Shown piece by piece: positions 34,104 to 41,715 of a stretch of 64,000 nucleotides of DNA (position 1 is the stretch's first letter; each line of letters starts with the position of its first letter). Source of the stretch: Streptomyces violaceusniger Tu 4113 (GTDB lineage: Bacteria; Actinomycetota; Actinomycetes; Streptomycetales; Streptomycetaceae); NCBI RefSeq assembly GCF_000147815.2, contig NC_015957.1:5270001-5334000 (forward strand), read 5' to 3'. Both the position numbers and the translations under genes were made by a program. The notes under the pieces are model-generated. The model ran no database searches. It worked only from the letters and a program-made list of their open reading frames with translations, and was not told the origin of the DNA.

Positions 34104-34166
34104 GGGTTTCCTGTCCTCCCTTGCGTGGGGTCGCCTCGTGTGCGGTTCCGTGCGTGTCCCGGCGGC

Positions 34167-35564
34167 CTAGACCACCGTCTGTTCGCGGACCGCGCGAGGG
34201 TCCTGAGCCCGGACGTCCGCGGTGTCCCCGTCCAGGGCCCGGCCCTTCGTCTCCGGCGCCGCGACGGCCATCCAGACGACGGCGACCAGCACCGCGAGTC
34301 CGAGCACGGCGAACGTCACGGCGAGCCCGAGCGCCGGCCACATCACCGACCCGAACAGCAGCGGCGCGAACCCGGTGAGTGCCCGGCTGACCGAGGAGGC
34401 CCAGCCGAAGCCGCTGGCCCGCAGAGGCGTGGGGTACAGCTCGGAGACGTAGGCGTACATGGCGGGGATGGCGAGCTGCATCACGAAGCCGAACACGGCG
34501 ATCGCCACGACGGACCCGGTCGGCGCCCTCATCACCAGCGCGAACGCCACCAGCGCGAGGGCAGCGACCGGAGCCGAGACCCCGATGAGCCACTTGCGGC
34601 CGACCACGTCCACCAGGGCGGTGGAGACGAGGACGCCGAGGATGCCGACGCCGCTCATCACGGTGGTGTTCATGAAGCTGGCGGTGTCCCCCAGGCCCTC
34701 CTCCTTGAGGATGGAGGGCATCCAGCTGAGAGCCGCGTAGTACACGAGCATCACGGTGGCGAACAGCGACCAGGCCACGGAGGTGACGCGCGGGCTGTGC
34801 GCCCATATGTCGCGCAGCTGCTCCGCGGCGGCGGTCACACCGCGCCGGCCGTTCCCGGCGACGGGCTCCGGGATGACGTACGGCTCGGCTGGAGCGCCGG
34901 TACGGGCGACGAGGTCGTCGATGACGACCCTGGCCTCGGCCTCGCGTCCCTTCTTCGTCAGGTAGACCGGTGACTCGGGGATGCCCCGGCGCACCCAGAA
35001 CAGCAGGAGCGCGGGCAGCACCATGGTCGCCAGCATCCAGCGCCAGTTGCCGTCGAGAGGGACCATCACCGTCGAGACGAGACCGCACAGCGTCACACCC
35101 ACCGGCCACCACAGGTCGAGCGCGGTGAGCACCCGGCCGCGGTACGCCCGCGGCGAGAACTCACCGACCAGGGCGTAGTCGACGGGGATGCAGCCGCCGA
35201 GCCCCACACCCGCGAGGAAGCGCAGGGCCAGGAAGAGTGGGTACGTGGGCGCGAGGGCGCCCAGCACCGAGAACAGGGCGAAGATCAGCAGTGTGACGCT
35301 GAACGCCTTCGTGCGTCCGATGCGGTCCGCGACCGCGCCCCAGGCGACGGCCCCCACGGCCATGCCGACGAGGTTGGCGGTGGCCACGAGCCCGCGCCCG
35401 GCGAGCGAGAGGCCGAAGTGCGAACCCAGGAGCGGCATGAGGAAACCGTTCAGGGCGATGTCGTAGGCGTCGAAGAGGTAGCCGAGACCTCCGATGATGA
35501 AAATGCGTCCCTGGACGCCCCATCTCCAGGGAAGTTCCTCAACGATCTGATCACCGGTTTTCAT
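34167..35564 (-). CDS. MFS transporter, aromatic acid:H+ symporter type (probable nicotinate uptake)
   Basis: 465 residues with about 12 membrane segments. The family signature between TM2 and TM3 is present (GAVADRIGRTKAF), as is the repeat after TM8 (TALVDVVGRKWL). The opening FIIGGLGYLFDAYDIALNGF contains the DxYD-type motif of the sugar/aromatic acid symporters. The gene sits between nicC and the dehydrogenase genes, the position expected for a nicotinate or 6-hydroxynicotinate permease (the role of NicT in Pseudomonas). The start is ATG 35564 with GGAG upstream; longer in-frame extensions contain no membrane segment and are rejected. Confidence 0.85.
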   Translation of the reverse strand: MKTGDQIVEELPWRWGVQGRIFIIGGLGYLFDAYDIALNGFLMPLLGSHFGLSLAGRGLVATANLVGMAVGAVAWGAVADRIGRTKAFSVTLLIFALFSVLGALAPTYPLFLALRFLAGVGLGGCIPVDYALVGEFSPRAYRGRVLTALDLWWPVGVTLCGLVSTVMVPLDGNWRWMLATMVLPALLLFWVRRGIPESPVYLTKKGREAEARVVIDDLVARTGAPAEPYVIPEPVAGNGRRGVTAAAEQLRDIWAHSPRVTSVAWSLFATVMLVYYAALSWMPSILKEEGLGDTASFMNTTVMSGVGILGVLVSTALVDVVGRKWLIGVSAPVAALALVAFALVMRAPTGSVVAIAVFGFVMQLAIPAMYAYVSELYPTPLRASGFGWASSVSRALTGFAPLLFGSVMWPALGLAVTFAVLGLAVLVAVVWMAVAAPETKGRALDGDTADVRAQDPRAVREQTVV

Positions 35565-35679
35565 GTTCGCTCCACGGTGGTCGCGTATCGGGTGCATGCC
35601 GCGCCATTGCGGGTGTGGTACGCACAGCTCGGGCGTGCGGGTCGTCAGTGCGCGGGGGCTCCCGTCACTGGCGGTGGGC

Positions 35680-36948
35680 TCAGCGGGCGAACTGGTAGGA
35701 GAACGCCCCCAGATCCGGGTCGTTGAGCGGGGTTCCGCTCCACAGCCAGTCGTACGACACGTCCGACTCGCCGTCGAAATTCGTGAGCTTCTCGTCCCTG
35801 GCCCGCTGCTCCGGGCCGTCGGCCAGGTGGTAGAAGGTCTTGTTCGCGAGCGACGCGTCCTGGACCATCCCGGCGTGCTTGGCACGCCGGTCGACGTAGC
35901 GGCGCAGCGCCCCTTCTATGCCGGAGGCGGTGACAGCACCCAGTTCCTCGGCGAGTACGGCCGCGTCCTCCATGGCCTGCGAGGCGCCCTGCGCCTGGTA
36001 CGGGAGCATCGCGTGGCAGGCGTCGCCCAGGAGGGCGACGCGGCCGTCAAGCCATACGGGGTCGCGGCGCCGGTAGTAGAGGGCGAAGGCCAGGACGTCC
36101 TCCTTCGCCTTGGACAGCATCGCCGGGACACGGTCGTCCCAGCCGGGGAACGCCTCGACGAGGTCCTGCGCGGTGGCGGGAAGCGTCCAGTTCTCGCGGA
36201 CCGCGTCCGTGCAGGGGACGCACGCCACGACGTTCAGGTAGTCGCCGCCCCGGATCATGTAGTGGACGAGGTGCCGGTCGGGCCCGTACCAGATGGTGCT
36301 CTGATAGCGGTCCACGAGCCAGCGGGTGGCCGGGTCGGCCGCGATGAGGTCACCGGGGATCAGGGCCCGGTAGGCCATCTCGCCGGAGAACAGCAGCGTG
36401 TCGGGGGCGCCCATGAGGTCGCGCACCCGGGATCGGACGCCGTCGGCGCCGATGATCACATCGGCGCCGTGGCGCCGTCCGTCCTCGGTGACCGCCACGG
36501 GCCGCACGGGATCGGTGCGGTCCATTTCGACGACCTTGCTGGAGGTGTGGACCGCCACGACGGGCCCGGGGCCCGCGGGGTCCGCACAGGCGTCCAGCAG
36601 CATGCGGTGCAGATCGGCCCGGTGGTAGTGCCAGTACGGGGCGTTGAACTCGTCCTTGCAGCGCTGCCCGAGCGAGGTCAGGCCGACGATCCGGCCGTCC
36701 GTCCACCGGCGCCGCACCTGGTCGAGCGGTTCCGTGCGGATGGCCTCCATCTGCCGGCGCAGCCCGAGACCCATCAGGACGCGGCTGGCGTTGGGCGCGG
36801 TCTGGATGCCCGCGCCGACCTCGCCGAGTTCGGCGGCCTGTTCCAGGACGGTGACCCGCAGGCCGCGGTGGCGCAGCGCCAGGGCGGCGGTCAGACCGCC
36901 GAGTCCTCCCCCGACGACGGTGACTTCGAACGACTGACTGGACGCCAC
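35680..36948 (-). CDS. nicC: 6-hydroxynicotinate 3-monooxygenase (NicC)
   Basis: 422 residues, group A flavoprotein monooxygenase; it should decarboxylate and hydroxylate 6-hydroxynicotinate to 2,5-dihydroxypyridine with NADH and O2. Motifs: the Rossmann GxGxxG VTVVGGGLGGLTAALALRHR, the DG motif DVIIGADGVRSRVRDL (about 165), and the GD motif GRVALLGDACHAMLPYQAQG (about 300). Salicylate hydroxylase has the same architecture; the assignment rests on nicX directly upstream and the complete downstream pathway. GTG 36948 is chosen (GGAGGA 4 bases upstream, VASSQSFEVTVVGG); ATG 36975 in frame is an alternative. Confidence 0.88.
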   Translation of the reverse strand: MASSQSFEVTVVGGGLGGLTAALALRHRGLRVTVLEQAAELGEVGAGIQTAPNASRVLMGLGLRRQMEAIRTEPLDQVRRRWTDGRIVGLTSLGQRCKDEFNAPYWHYHRADLHRMLLDACADPAGPGPVVAVHTSSKVVEMDRTDPVRPVAVTEDGRRHGADVIIGADGVRSRVRDLMGAPDTLLFSGEMAYRALIPGDLIAADPATRWLVDRYQSTIWYGPDRHLVHYMIRGGDYLNVVACVPCTDAVRENWTLPATAQDLVEAFPGWDDRVPAMLSKAKEDVLAFALYYRRRDPVWLDGRVALLGDACHAMLPYQAQGASQAMEDAAVLAEELGAVTASGIEGALRRYVDRRAKHAGMVQDASLANKTFYHLADGPEQRARDEKLTNFDGESDVSYDWLWSGTPLNDPDLGAFSYQFAR

Positions 36949-37021
36949 TCTTCCTCCAAAGTACGGGCGCGTCATGGTCTTGTGTGCGGCGCGGCGGTAC
37001 GGCGGCTCGCCCCGAAGGCGC

Positions 37022-38053
37022 TCAGCGGTCGGTGAGCGTCCCGGCGGTGACGACCTCGGTGCCGTCCACGGAGACGGTGCAGCCCCGCATGGCGATGTCG
37101 AGGTGGGCGTACGACTCGCGGCCCAGGACCGGGTGGGGACCGGTCGACCACAGGAAGTTCCCCGCGAACGCGCGGGCGTCCATGCCCATCAGCTCGTCCT
37201 TGCCGTACATCGCCGTGGCGAACCAGTCGGCCGTACGCATCAGCCCCCAGCCCATGTGGGACAGGCTGCGTGCCCAGCGGTCCTGTGCGTCGTCGAAGAA
37301 CGTCGACAGCATCCGGGCCTGGGCTCCGCCGGAGACCTTCTCGATGTGGCCGTCGGATACCTGAAGCGTGACGGGGCTGCTGACGTACTCCTTGAAGGGC
37401 AGCAGGATGTCGCCCTCATCCAGGACGATCTGCCCGTTGGAGATCTCCGGCCAGCACAGCACCATGGTGCTCGGCCAGTGGTCCCAGCGGCCCGGATCGT
37501 CGGCGAAGCCGCACTGGAACTCCGGCTTGGCGCCCGCGAGCTGCACGGTCAGGTCGGTGCCCGCGTCCGAGGTGACCCGCATGACGGACGACCTCTCCAG
37601 CAGGTCGACGCCCTCCTGCACCTCCGCCTTGTCGTCTTCCTTGGGCAGATTGCGAATGAGCACGTCGGGCGCGTCGCAGATGAAGATGATGCGGGTGCCG
37701 GCCCGGCGGATCTCCTGCTGGACCGGCGCGTGGATGAAGCCCTCGCGGGTCAGGTCGACGACCAGGTCCGCGGATTTCAGCAGGTCCTGGGCGGCGCTGT
37801 CGTTGAGGACGGACAGCAGCCCGGGGCCCGCGCCGGTGTGTGTGCTCGGCATCGGCGCGGGGCTGCCCCCGGGAACGGTTGCCGCGATGACGTGTGCACC
37901 ACATGCTTTGGCCGCGCCGAAGGCCGCCGCCACGTAGTCGCCCCGGCTGCCGGGCTCCGACAGTACGACCACGTGCTCGCCCTCGCGGACCTTGCACAGT
38001 CGCAACTCGCGGGTGAAGGCGTCGAGCAGATCGGCGGAAGAGAGATCGAACAC
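37022..38053 (-). CDS. nicX: 2,5-dihydroxypyridine 5,6-dioxygenase (NicX)
   Basis: 343 residues, close to the about 350 of Pseudomonas NicX. It is a non-haem Fe(II) ring-cleavage dioxygenase that opens 2,5-dihydroxypyridine to N-formylmaleamate and belongs to the aminopeptidase-T-like (M29-related) fold. The metal ligands expected for NicX appear as His in RSLSHMGWGLM and the HxD pair in ESYAHLDIAMRG near the C-terminus. The long frame reaches 38266, but GTG 38053 has GGGAGG 5 bases upstream and starts the conserved part (FDLSSADLLDAFTREL), so it is preferred. First gene of the nic operon; a palindrome-bearing promoter lies about 180 bases upstream. Confidence 0.9.
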   Translation of the reverse strand: MFDLSSADLLDAFTRELRLCKVREGEHVVVLSEPGSRGDYVAAAFGAAKACGAHVIAATVPGGSPAPMPSTHTGAGPGLLSVLNDSAAQDLLKSADLVVDLTREGFIHAPVQQEIRRAGTRIIFICDAPDVLIRNLPKEDDKAEVQEGVDLLERSSVMRVTSDAGTDLTVQLAGAKPEFQCGFADDPGRWDHWPSTMVLCWPEISNGQIVLDEGDILLPFKEYVSSPVTLQVSDGHIEKVSGGAQARMLSTFFDDAQDRWARSLSHMGWGLMRTADWFATAMYGKDELMGMDARAFAGNFLWSTGPHPVLGRESYAHLDIAMRGCTVSVDGTEVVTAGTLTDR

Positions 38054-38229
38054 GTTTTCCTCCCAGGTCGCTTGCGGTACCGACCGTGGCCTTGTGGTGG
38101 CGGCGGGCATGCCGCGGCCAGGCTCTGAAGGCGGCGGTCGAGGGGAATGGCGAAGAGCGGGCAGGGCGCGGGGCCCCTCGCCGCCCATGGCGAACAGCGG
38201 ACTCGGGCCGGTTGTGGTGTCCGGCCGAT

Positions 38230-38266
38230 GGAGATAATCCGAACACGTACTATCTCCGCTTGGCAA
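38230..38266 (-). promoter_or_regulatory. Probable nicX operon promoter with overlapping palindromic operator
   Basis: On the minus strand TTGCCA (38266-38261) and TCGGAT (38242-38237) are spaced 18 bases, a plausible sigma70-type promoter. An inverted repeat with perfect outer arms GGAGATA (38230-38236) and TATCTCC (38251-38257) covers the spacer and -10 region, with partial symmetry inside. This is where a repressor such as the operon's own MarR protein would bind. Both assignments are from pattern only. Confidence 0.5.
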
Positions 38267-38583
38267 GGGGTGGTCCCGGAGTTAACACGGATCTTCTGCG
38301 GCGGCCCCGGGGAGGGCCGTTACCGTTACGGCCCTGACCTGCGGTGGAACGTTCGCATCCGATACCACGCCGCCTCGGCTCGCGTGTTACGTGGATTTAC
38401 CGTCAGGTGTCACACCAGAAATGGTTCACCGCCAAGGTGGCCACACCACTGTGCGATGGGTATGCCCGGGCCGCCGGCACGGGAGATTTGCCGTCATGGG
38501 CGGCACGGAGGAACGGCGGCGGCGCCGGCCGGCGAAGTGGACGCGGCATGTCAACCGCCGGGCCGGCGACTTCGGGTTCGCGG
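38267..38583. other. Intergenic region between the nic operon promoter and the LacI gene
   Basis: Nothing recognisable is encoded. Short open frames on both strands have no family resemblance and no ribosome binding sites. The stretch holds the far upstream region of the nic operon and the 3' end of the minus-strand LacI transcript. I saw no clear terminator hairpin. Confidence 0.3.
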
Positions 38584-39555
38584 TCAGCCGCTGGAACCGC
38601 GGACCACAAGCTCGGGTTTCAGGACGACATCACCGCTGCCGCCATCGAGGAGGGCGAGCGATGCCTCGACCATGCGCTCGGCGGTCGAGCCCAGGGTGGT
38701 GAGCCCCGGCGCGGCGGTGTCGGAGATGTAGGTACCGTCGAAACTCGTGATCGCGTACTCGGCGGGCACCCGTTTACCGGCGTGCTGAAGCGCCGTCAGC
38801 AGGCCGAGCGCGACAGTGTCGGCGGTGCAGATGATCGCGTCTGTCGCGCCGGGATTCGCGAGCAGGAGCCTGGCCGCCTCGATGCCGCTCGCCACGGTGA
38901 AGTTCGGCATTTCCAGAACCCGGTCGTCCGGCCCGGCGAGCGCGCGGAACGCGGTTGTGCGCTCGATGCTGGACGAGGAGTCTTCCTGGGCGTCGACCAT
39001 CAGGATGCCGCGGCGGCCCCGCGCCCGCAGGTGATCCGCGAGCAGGCGGACCCCCGCCGCGTTGTCGAGCCGTACCGACGGCGCTTCGACGCCTCGTGCA
39101 CGGCGGTCGACCTGCACGACCCGGTTGGACCGCGCGAGCTCCGTGATCGCCGCGCCGCTCCGCTCGAATGCCGCGGGCACCACGAGTATCGCGTCCACCA
39201 GCACCCGATCCATGGCGCCGAGCTGGCGCTGCTCGGTCTCCGGGCTCTCGCCCGTGTCGATCGTCACCAGCCGCTTGCCCTGAAGATCCAGGCGGCGCGA
39301 ATACGCCGACACCAGCTCCGCGAAGTACGCGTTCGCGATCGCGGGAACGACAAGCGCCAACGAATCCGTCGACTGAATCCGCAGCGCCCGCGCCGCCGCG
39401 TTCACCCTGTAGCCCAGTTCCTCGCATGCGTTCCGTACCCGCAGCGCCAGCTCCGGATCGACATTGCGCTCAACACCGGACAGCACACGACTCGCCGTCG
39501 GCACCGACACCCCCGCGCGCGACGCCACGTCCTTCAAGCCGATGCGCGCGCCCAT
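38584..39555 (-). CDS. LacI-family transcriptional regulator
   Basis: 323 residues. The N-terminal LacI HTH (IGLKDVASRAGVSVPTASRV, hinge helix NAAARALRIQSTDSLALVVP) is followed by a periplasmic-binding-protein-like effector domain (YFAELVSAYSRRLDLQGKRL, DAILVVPAAFERSG, TDAIICTADTVALGLLTAL). ATG 39555 is used: GGGGAG is upstream and the family N-terminus follows; the frame extends further upstream without homology. It diverges from the ribokinase-remnant/permease/glycosidase group, and the LacI-type half-site pair at 39644-39657 lies in the gap. It probably senses a sugar or nucleoside. Confidence 0.9.
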   Translation of the reverse strand: MGARIGLKDVASRAGVSVPTASRVLSGVERNVDPELALRVRNACEELGYRVNAAARALRIQSTDSLALVVPAIANAYFAELVSAYSRRLDLQGKRLVTIDTGESPETEQRQLGAMDRVLVDAILVVPAAFERSGAAITELARSNRVVQVDRRARGVEAPSVRLDNAAGVRLLADHLRARGRRGILMVDAQEDSSSSIERTTAFRALAGPDDRVLEMPNFTVASGIEAARLLLANPGATDAIICTADTVALGLLTALQHAGKRVPAEYAITSFDGTYISDTAAPGLTTLGSTAERMVEASLALLDGGSGDVVLKPELVVRGSSG

Positions 39556-39611
39556 CCTGATCTCCCCTGGCTCCTGCCCGTCGATGCTATCAGGGCGGTT
39601 TCGGCGACCCG

Positions 39612-39657
39612 TTGACGCGGCGGGGGCCAGCGTGCTTAGGTTCGGAAATGGTTTTCC
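39612..39657 (+). promoter_or_regulatory. Candidate promoter and LacI-type operator
   Basis: TTGACG at 39612-39617 and a weak -10 (CTTAGG, 39635-39640) are spaced 17 bases. Immediately downstream, 39644-39657 reads GGAAATGGTTTTCC, an inverted repeat GGAAA-N4-TTTCC that fits the general LacI-family operator form GAAAnCGnTTTC except for the central CG. It lies 89 bases upstream of the divergent LacI gene and in front of the ribokinase remnant and permease. Confidence 0.5.
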
Positions 39658-39712
39658 CGACGGGGAGAGTACGGCATGATGGCCCGCCGCAGGCTCTGGG
39701 GGCGGCGGGCGA

Positions 39713-39958
39713 GTGCTTGTCGCCGGATCGGTGAACCTCTGCCTCGGCCGCACACTGCCGCGCCTGCCGCACGGTGCTGAGCGGATTCGCACCACCGGGC
39801 GCTCGGAGGCGGGCGGAGACAAGGGCGCGCACCAGTCCCCCGCCGGTCTTCTGCTCGCCCTCGCCCCGGCCCCGGCCGCCCCCGGCGCCGACGACGCGTT
39901 CACCGACGCGCCCGCCGCCCCTCTCACCGGTGGATTAGCGGTCCACCCCACCGCTTAG
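39713..39958 (+). pseudogene. Ribokinase (pfkB family) remnant with large internal deletion
   Basis: An 81-codon frame from GTG 39713. Its first part, VLVAGSVNLCLGRTLPRLPH ... EAGGDKGAHQSPA, follows the ribokinase N-terminus (VxGSxNxD, LPRPGE, GGKGANQA); its last part, PGADDAFTDAPAAPLTGGLA, follows the C-terminal GAGDAFxGALAAAL motif with the catalytic Asp. About 200 residues of the roughly 300-residue family are missing between them, and conserved residues are altered (GGKGAN to GGDKGAH, GAGD to GADD), so it cannot fold as a kinase. It stands first in a plus-strand group behind a LacI operator, as rbsK-type genes often do. Confidence 0.6.
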
Positions 39959-40136
39959 CGGTCCGCCTCACCGCCGTTTACGGGTCCGCCGCGACCGCGG
40001 TGGCCGTCACCGCACTCCGCAGAGCCGCATCGACCCCGGACGCGGTCGACCCGCTCCTCGGACGCGAACCCACGACTTCCCCGCACTCGACCACCCGCCC
40101 CTCCCCACACCGCCATACGTCGAAAGGCGCCCTTCC

Positions 40137-41708
40137 ATGAGCACTGAGGCTCAGCAAGGTCGTAGAGGCACGACCGTCGAATCGAACGGCGTCAATCCCG
40201 TTCCGGATGCCGAACGGCGCGGGAAGCCGCGCGGCCTGTTCGCCGTGTGGTTCGCCTGGAACATCTCGATCCTCGGCATCAGTTACGGCATCTTCGTCTT
40301 CGGCCTCGGCCTGAACGTCTGGCAGACGATCGTCGCCGGGACCGCCGGCTACCTCATCTCGGCCACCCTCGTCGGCGTCCTCGCGGTCGGCGGGCCCCGC
40401 ACGGGACTGCCGACCCTCGCCCAGACGCGCTTCGCGTTCGGCATGAAGGGCAACAGAATCCCCGCGTTCTTCGCCTACCTGTCCAATATGGGCTGGAAAG
40501 TGACGATCATCACCCTTGCCTCGACCACCGGTGCGAACCTGTTCGCGAAACTGTGGCCCTCGGTGTTCGCCGACCCGGACGGGTCGAGCGCCACGTCCAC
40601 GATCGTGCTGTGGTTCGTGCTCGTGCTCGCCGTGACAATGGCGGTCTCCGTCCTCGGCCACGAGCTCATCATGAAGGTCGAGGTCTGGATCTCGTGGGTG
40701 ACCGGCATCATGACGGTCGCGTTCCTCGGATTCATGGTGCCCGAGATCGAGTGGGCACACCTCGGTGACACCTCTGCGGGCGGACCGCTGGTGTTCACCG
40801 GCGGCATCATCATGGCGATGACCCTCGTCGGCCTCGGCTTCCTCAACTACGGCGGCGACTTCGCCCGTTACCTCCCGCGTGACACCCCGGCGCGCGGCGT
40901 GATCACCTGGACGGTCGCCGGGCTCAGCCTGCCGGTCGTCATCCTCCTCGCCGTCGGCGCGCTTCTCGTCGGCGGGGATTCGAAGCTCGGTGCCGCCGCG
41001 GCGTCCGACCCGATCGGGGCGCTCACCACGCTCCTGCCGATGTGGTTCTTCGTCCCGTTCTCCATCGTGATCGTCACCTCGCTCGTTTCGGCCGCCATCA
41101 CCGGCATGTACAGCTCCGGCCTCGCGCTCATGGCGGTCGGCGTACCGCTACGCCGCTCCGTCACGACCGCGATCAACGCGATCATCATCGCGGCGGGCGC
41201 CTTCTATCTGCTGTTCATCTCCACCTCGTTCCTCGCCACGTTCCAGTCGTTCCTGTCGCTCATCGCCGTGATGATGGGCCCCATGGGCGGCATCCAGCTC
41301 GTCGACTTCATCCGGCAGCGCCGCATGGGCTGGAACACCGATATGGCGAACCCCCGTGGTTACGGCGGGCGCGACGGGCGCTGGACGGCGATCGTGAGTC
41401 TGATCACCGGAACCGTCGTCGGTCTCGGCCTCGTGACGAGCTCCGACCCGAACTTCGGGAAGATCACGGGATTCCTCCTCACCGAGAAGGGCCGCACCGG
41501 CGTGTTCGGGTCGAGCGGGCTCGGCATCGTCATCGCCCTGGCGCTCGGCGCCGCGCTCTACGCGATCCTCACGTTCGGACTCCGGCTGGACCCGAAGCCC
41601 GACTACTCGCTCGTGACCGCGGGAGACACCGCTCGCGGGGAGGGCGGGCTCCAGGCACCGACTCCCGACACGGCCGGCAGGCACGCTGCCGACCGCACGG
41701 AACGCTGA
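40137..41708 (+). CDS. NCS1-family purine/cytosine permease
   Basis: 523 residues with about 12 membrane segments. NCS1 hallmarks are the N-terminal segment FAVWFAWNISILGISYGIFV, the loop GGPRTGLPTLAQTRFAFGMK, SNMGWKVTIITLAS, and NYGGDFARYLPRDTP in the middle of the protein. Such symporters import nucleobases, hydantoins or related compounds with Na+ or H+. The substrate is unknown; the neighbouring ribokinase and RbsD/FucU remnants suggest a nucleoside- or sugar-linked locus. ATG 40137 has AAAGG about 10 bases upstream. The gene looks intact. The glycosidase gene follows after 7 bases, so they share a transcript. Confidence 0.88.
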   Translation: MSTEAQQGRRGTTVESNGVNPVPDAERRGKPRGLFAVWFAWNISILGISYGIFVFGLGLNVWQTIVAGTAGYLISATLVGVLAVGGPRTGLPTLAQTRFAFGMKGNRIPAFFAYLSNMGWKVTIITLASTTGANLFAKLWPSVFADPDGSSATSTIVLWFVLVLAVTMAVSVLGHELIMKVEVWISWVTGIMTVAFLGFMVPEIEWAHLGDTSAGGPLVFTGGIIMAMTLVGLGFLNYGGDFARYLPRDTPARGVITWTVAGLSLPVVILLAVGALLVGGDSKLGAAAASDPIGALTTLLPMWFFVPFSIVIVTSLVSAAITGMYSSGLALMAVGVPLRRSVTTAINAIIIAAGAFYLLFISTSFLATFQSFLSLIAVMMGPMGGIQLVDFIRQRRMGWNTDMANPRGYGGRDGRWTAIVSLITGTVVGLGLVTSSDPNFGKITGFLLTEKGRTGVFGSSGLGIVIALALGAALYAILTFGLRLDPKPDYSLVTAGDTARGEGGLQAPTPDTAGRHAADRTER

Positions 41709-41715
41709 CCGACCC

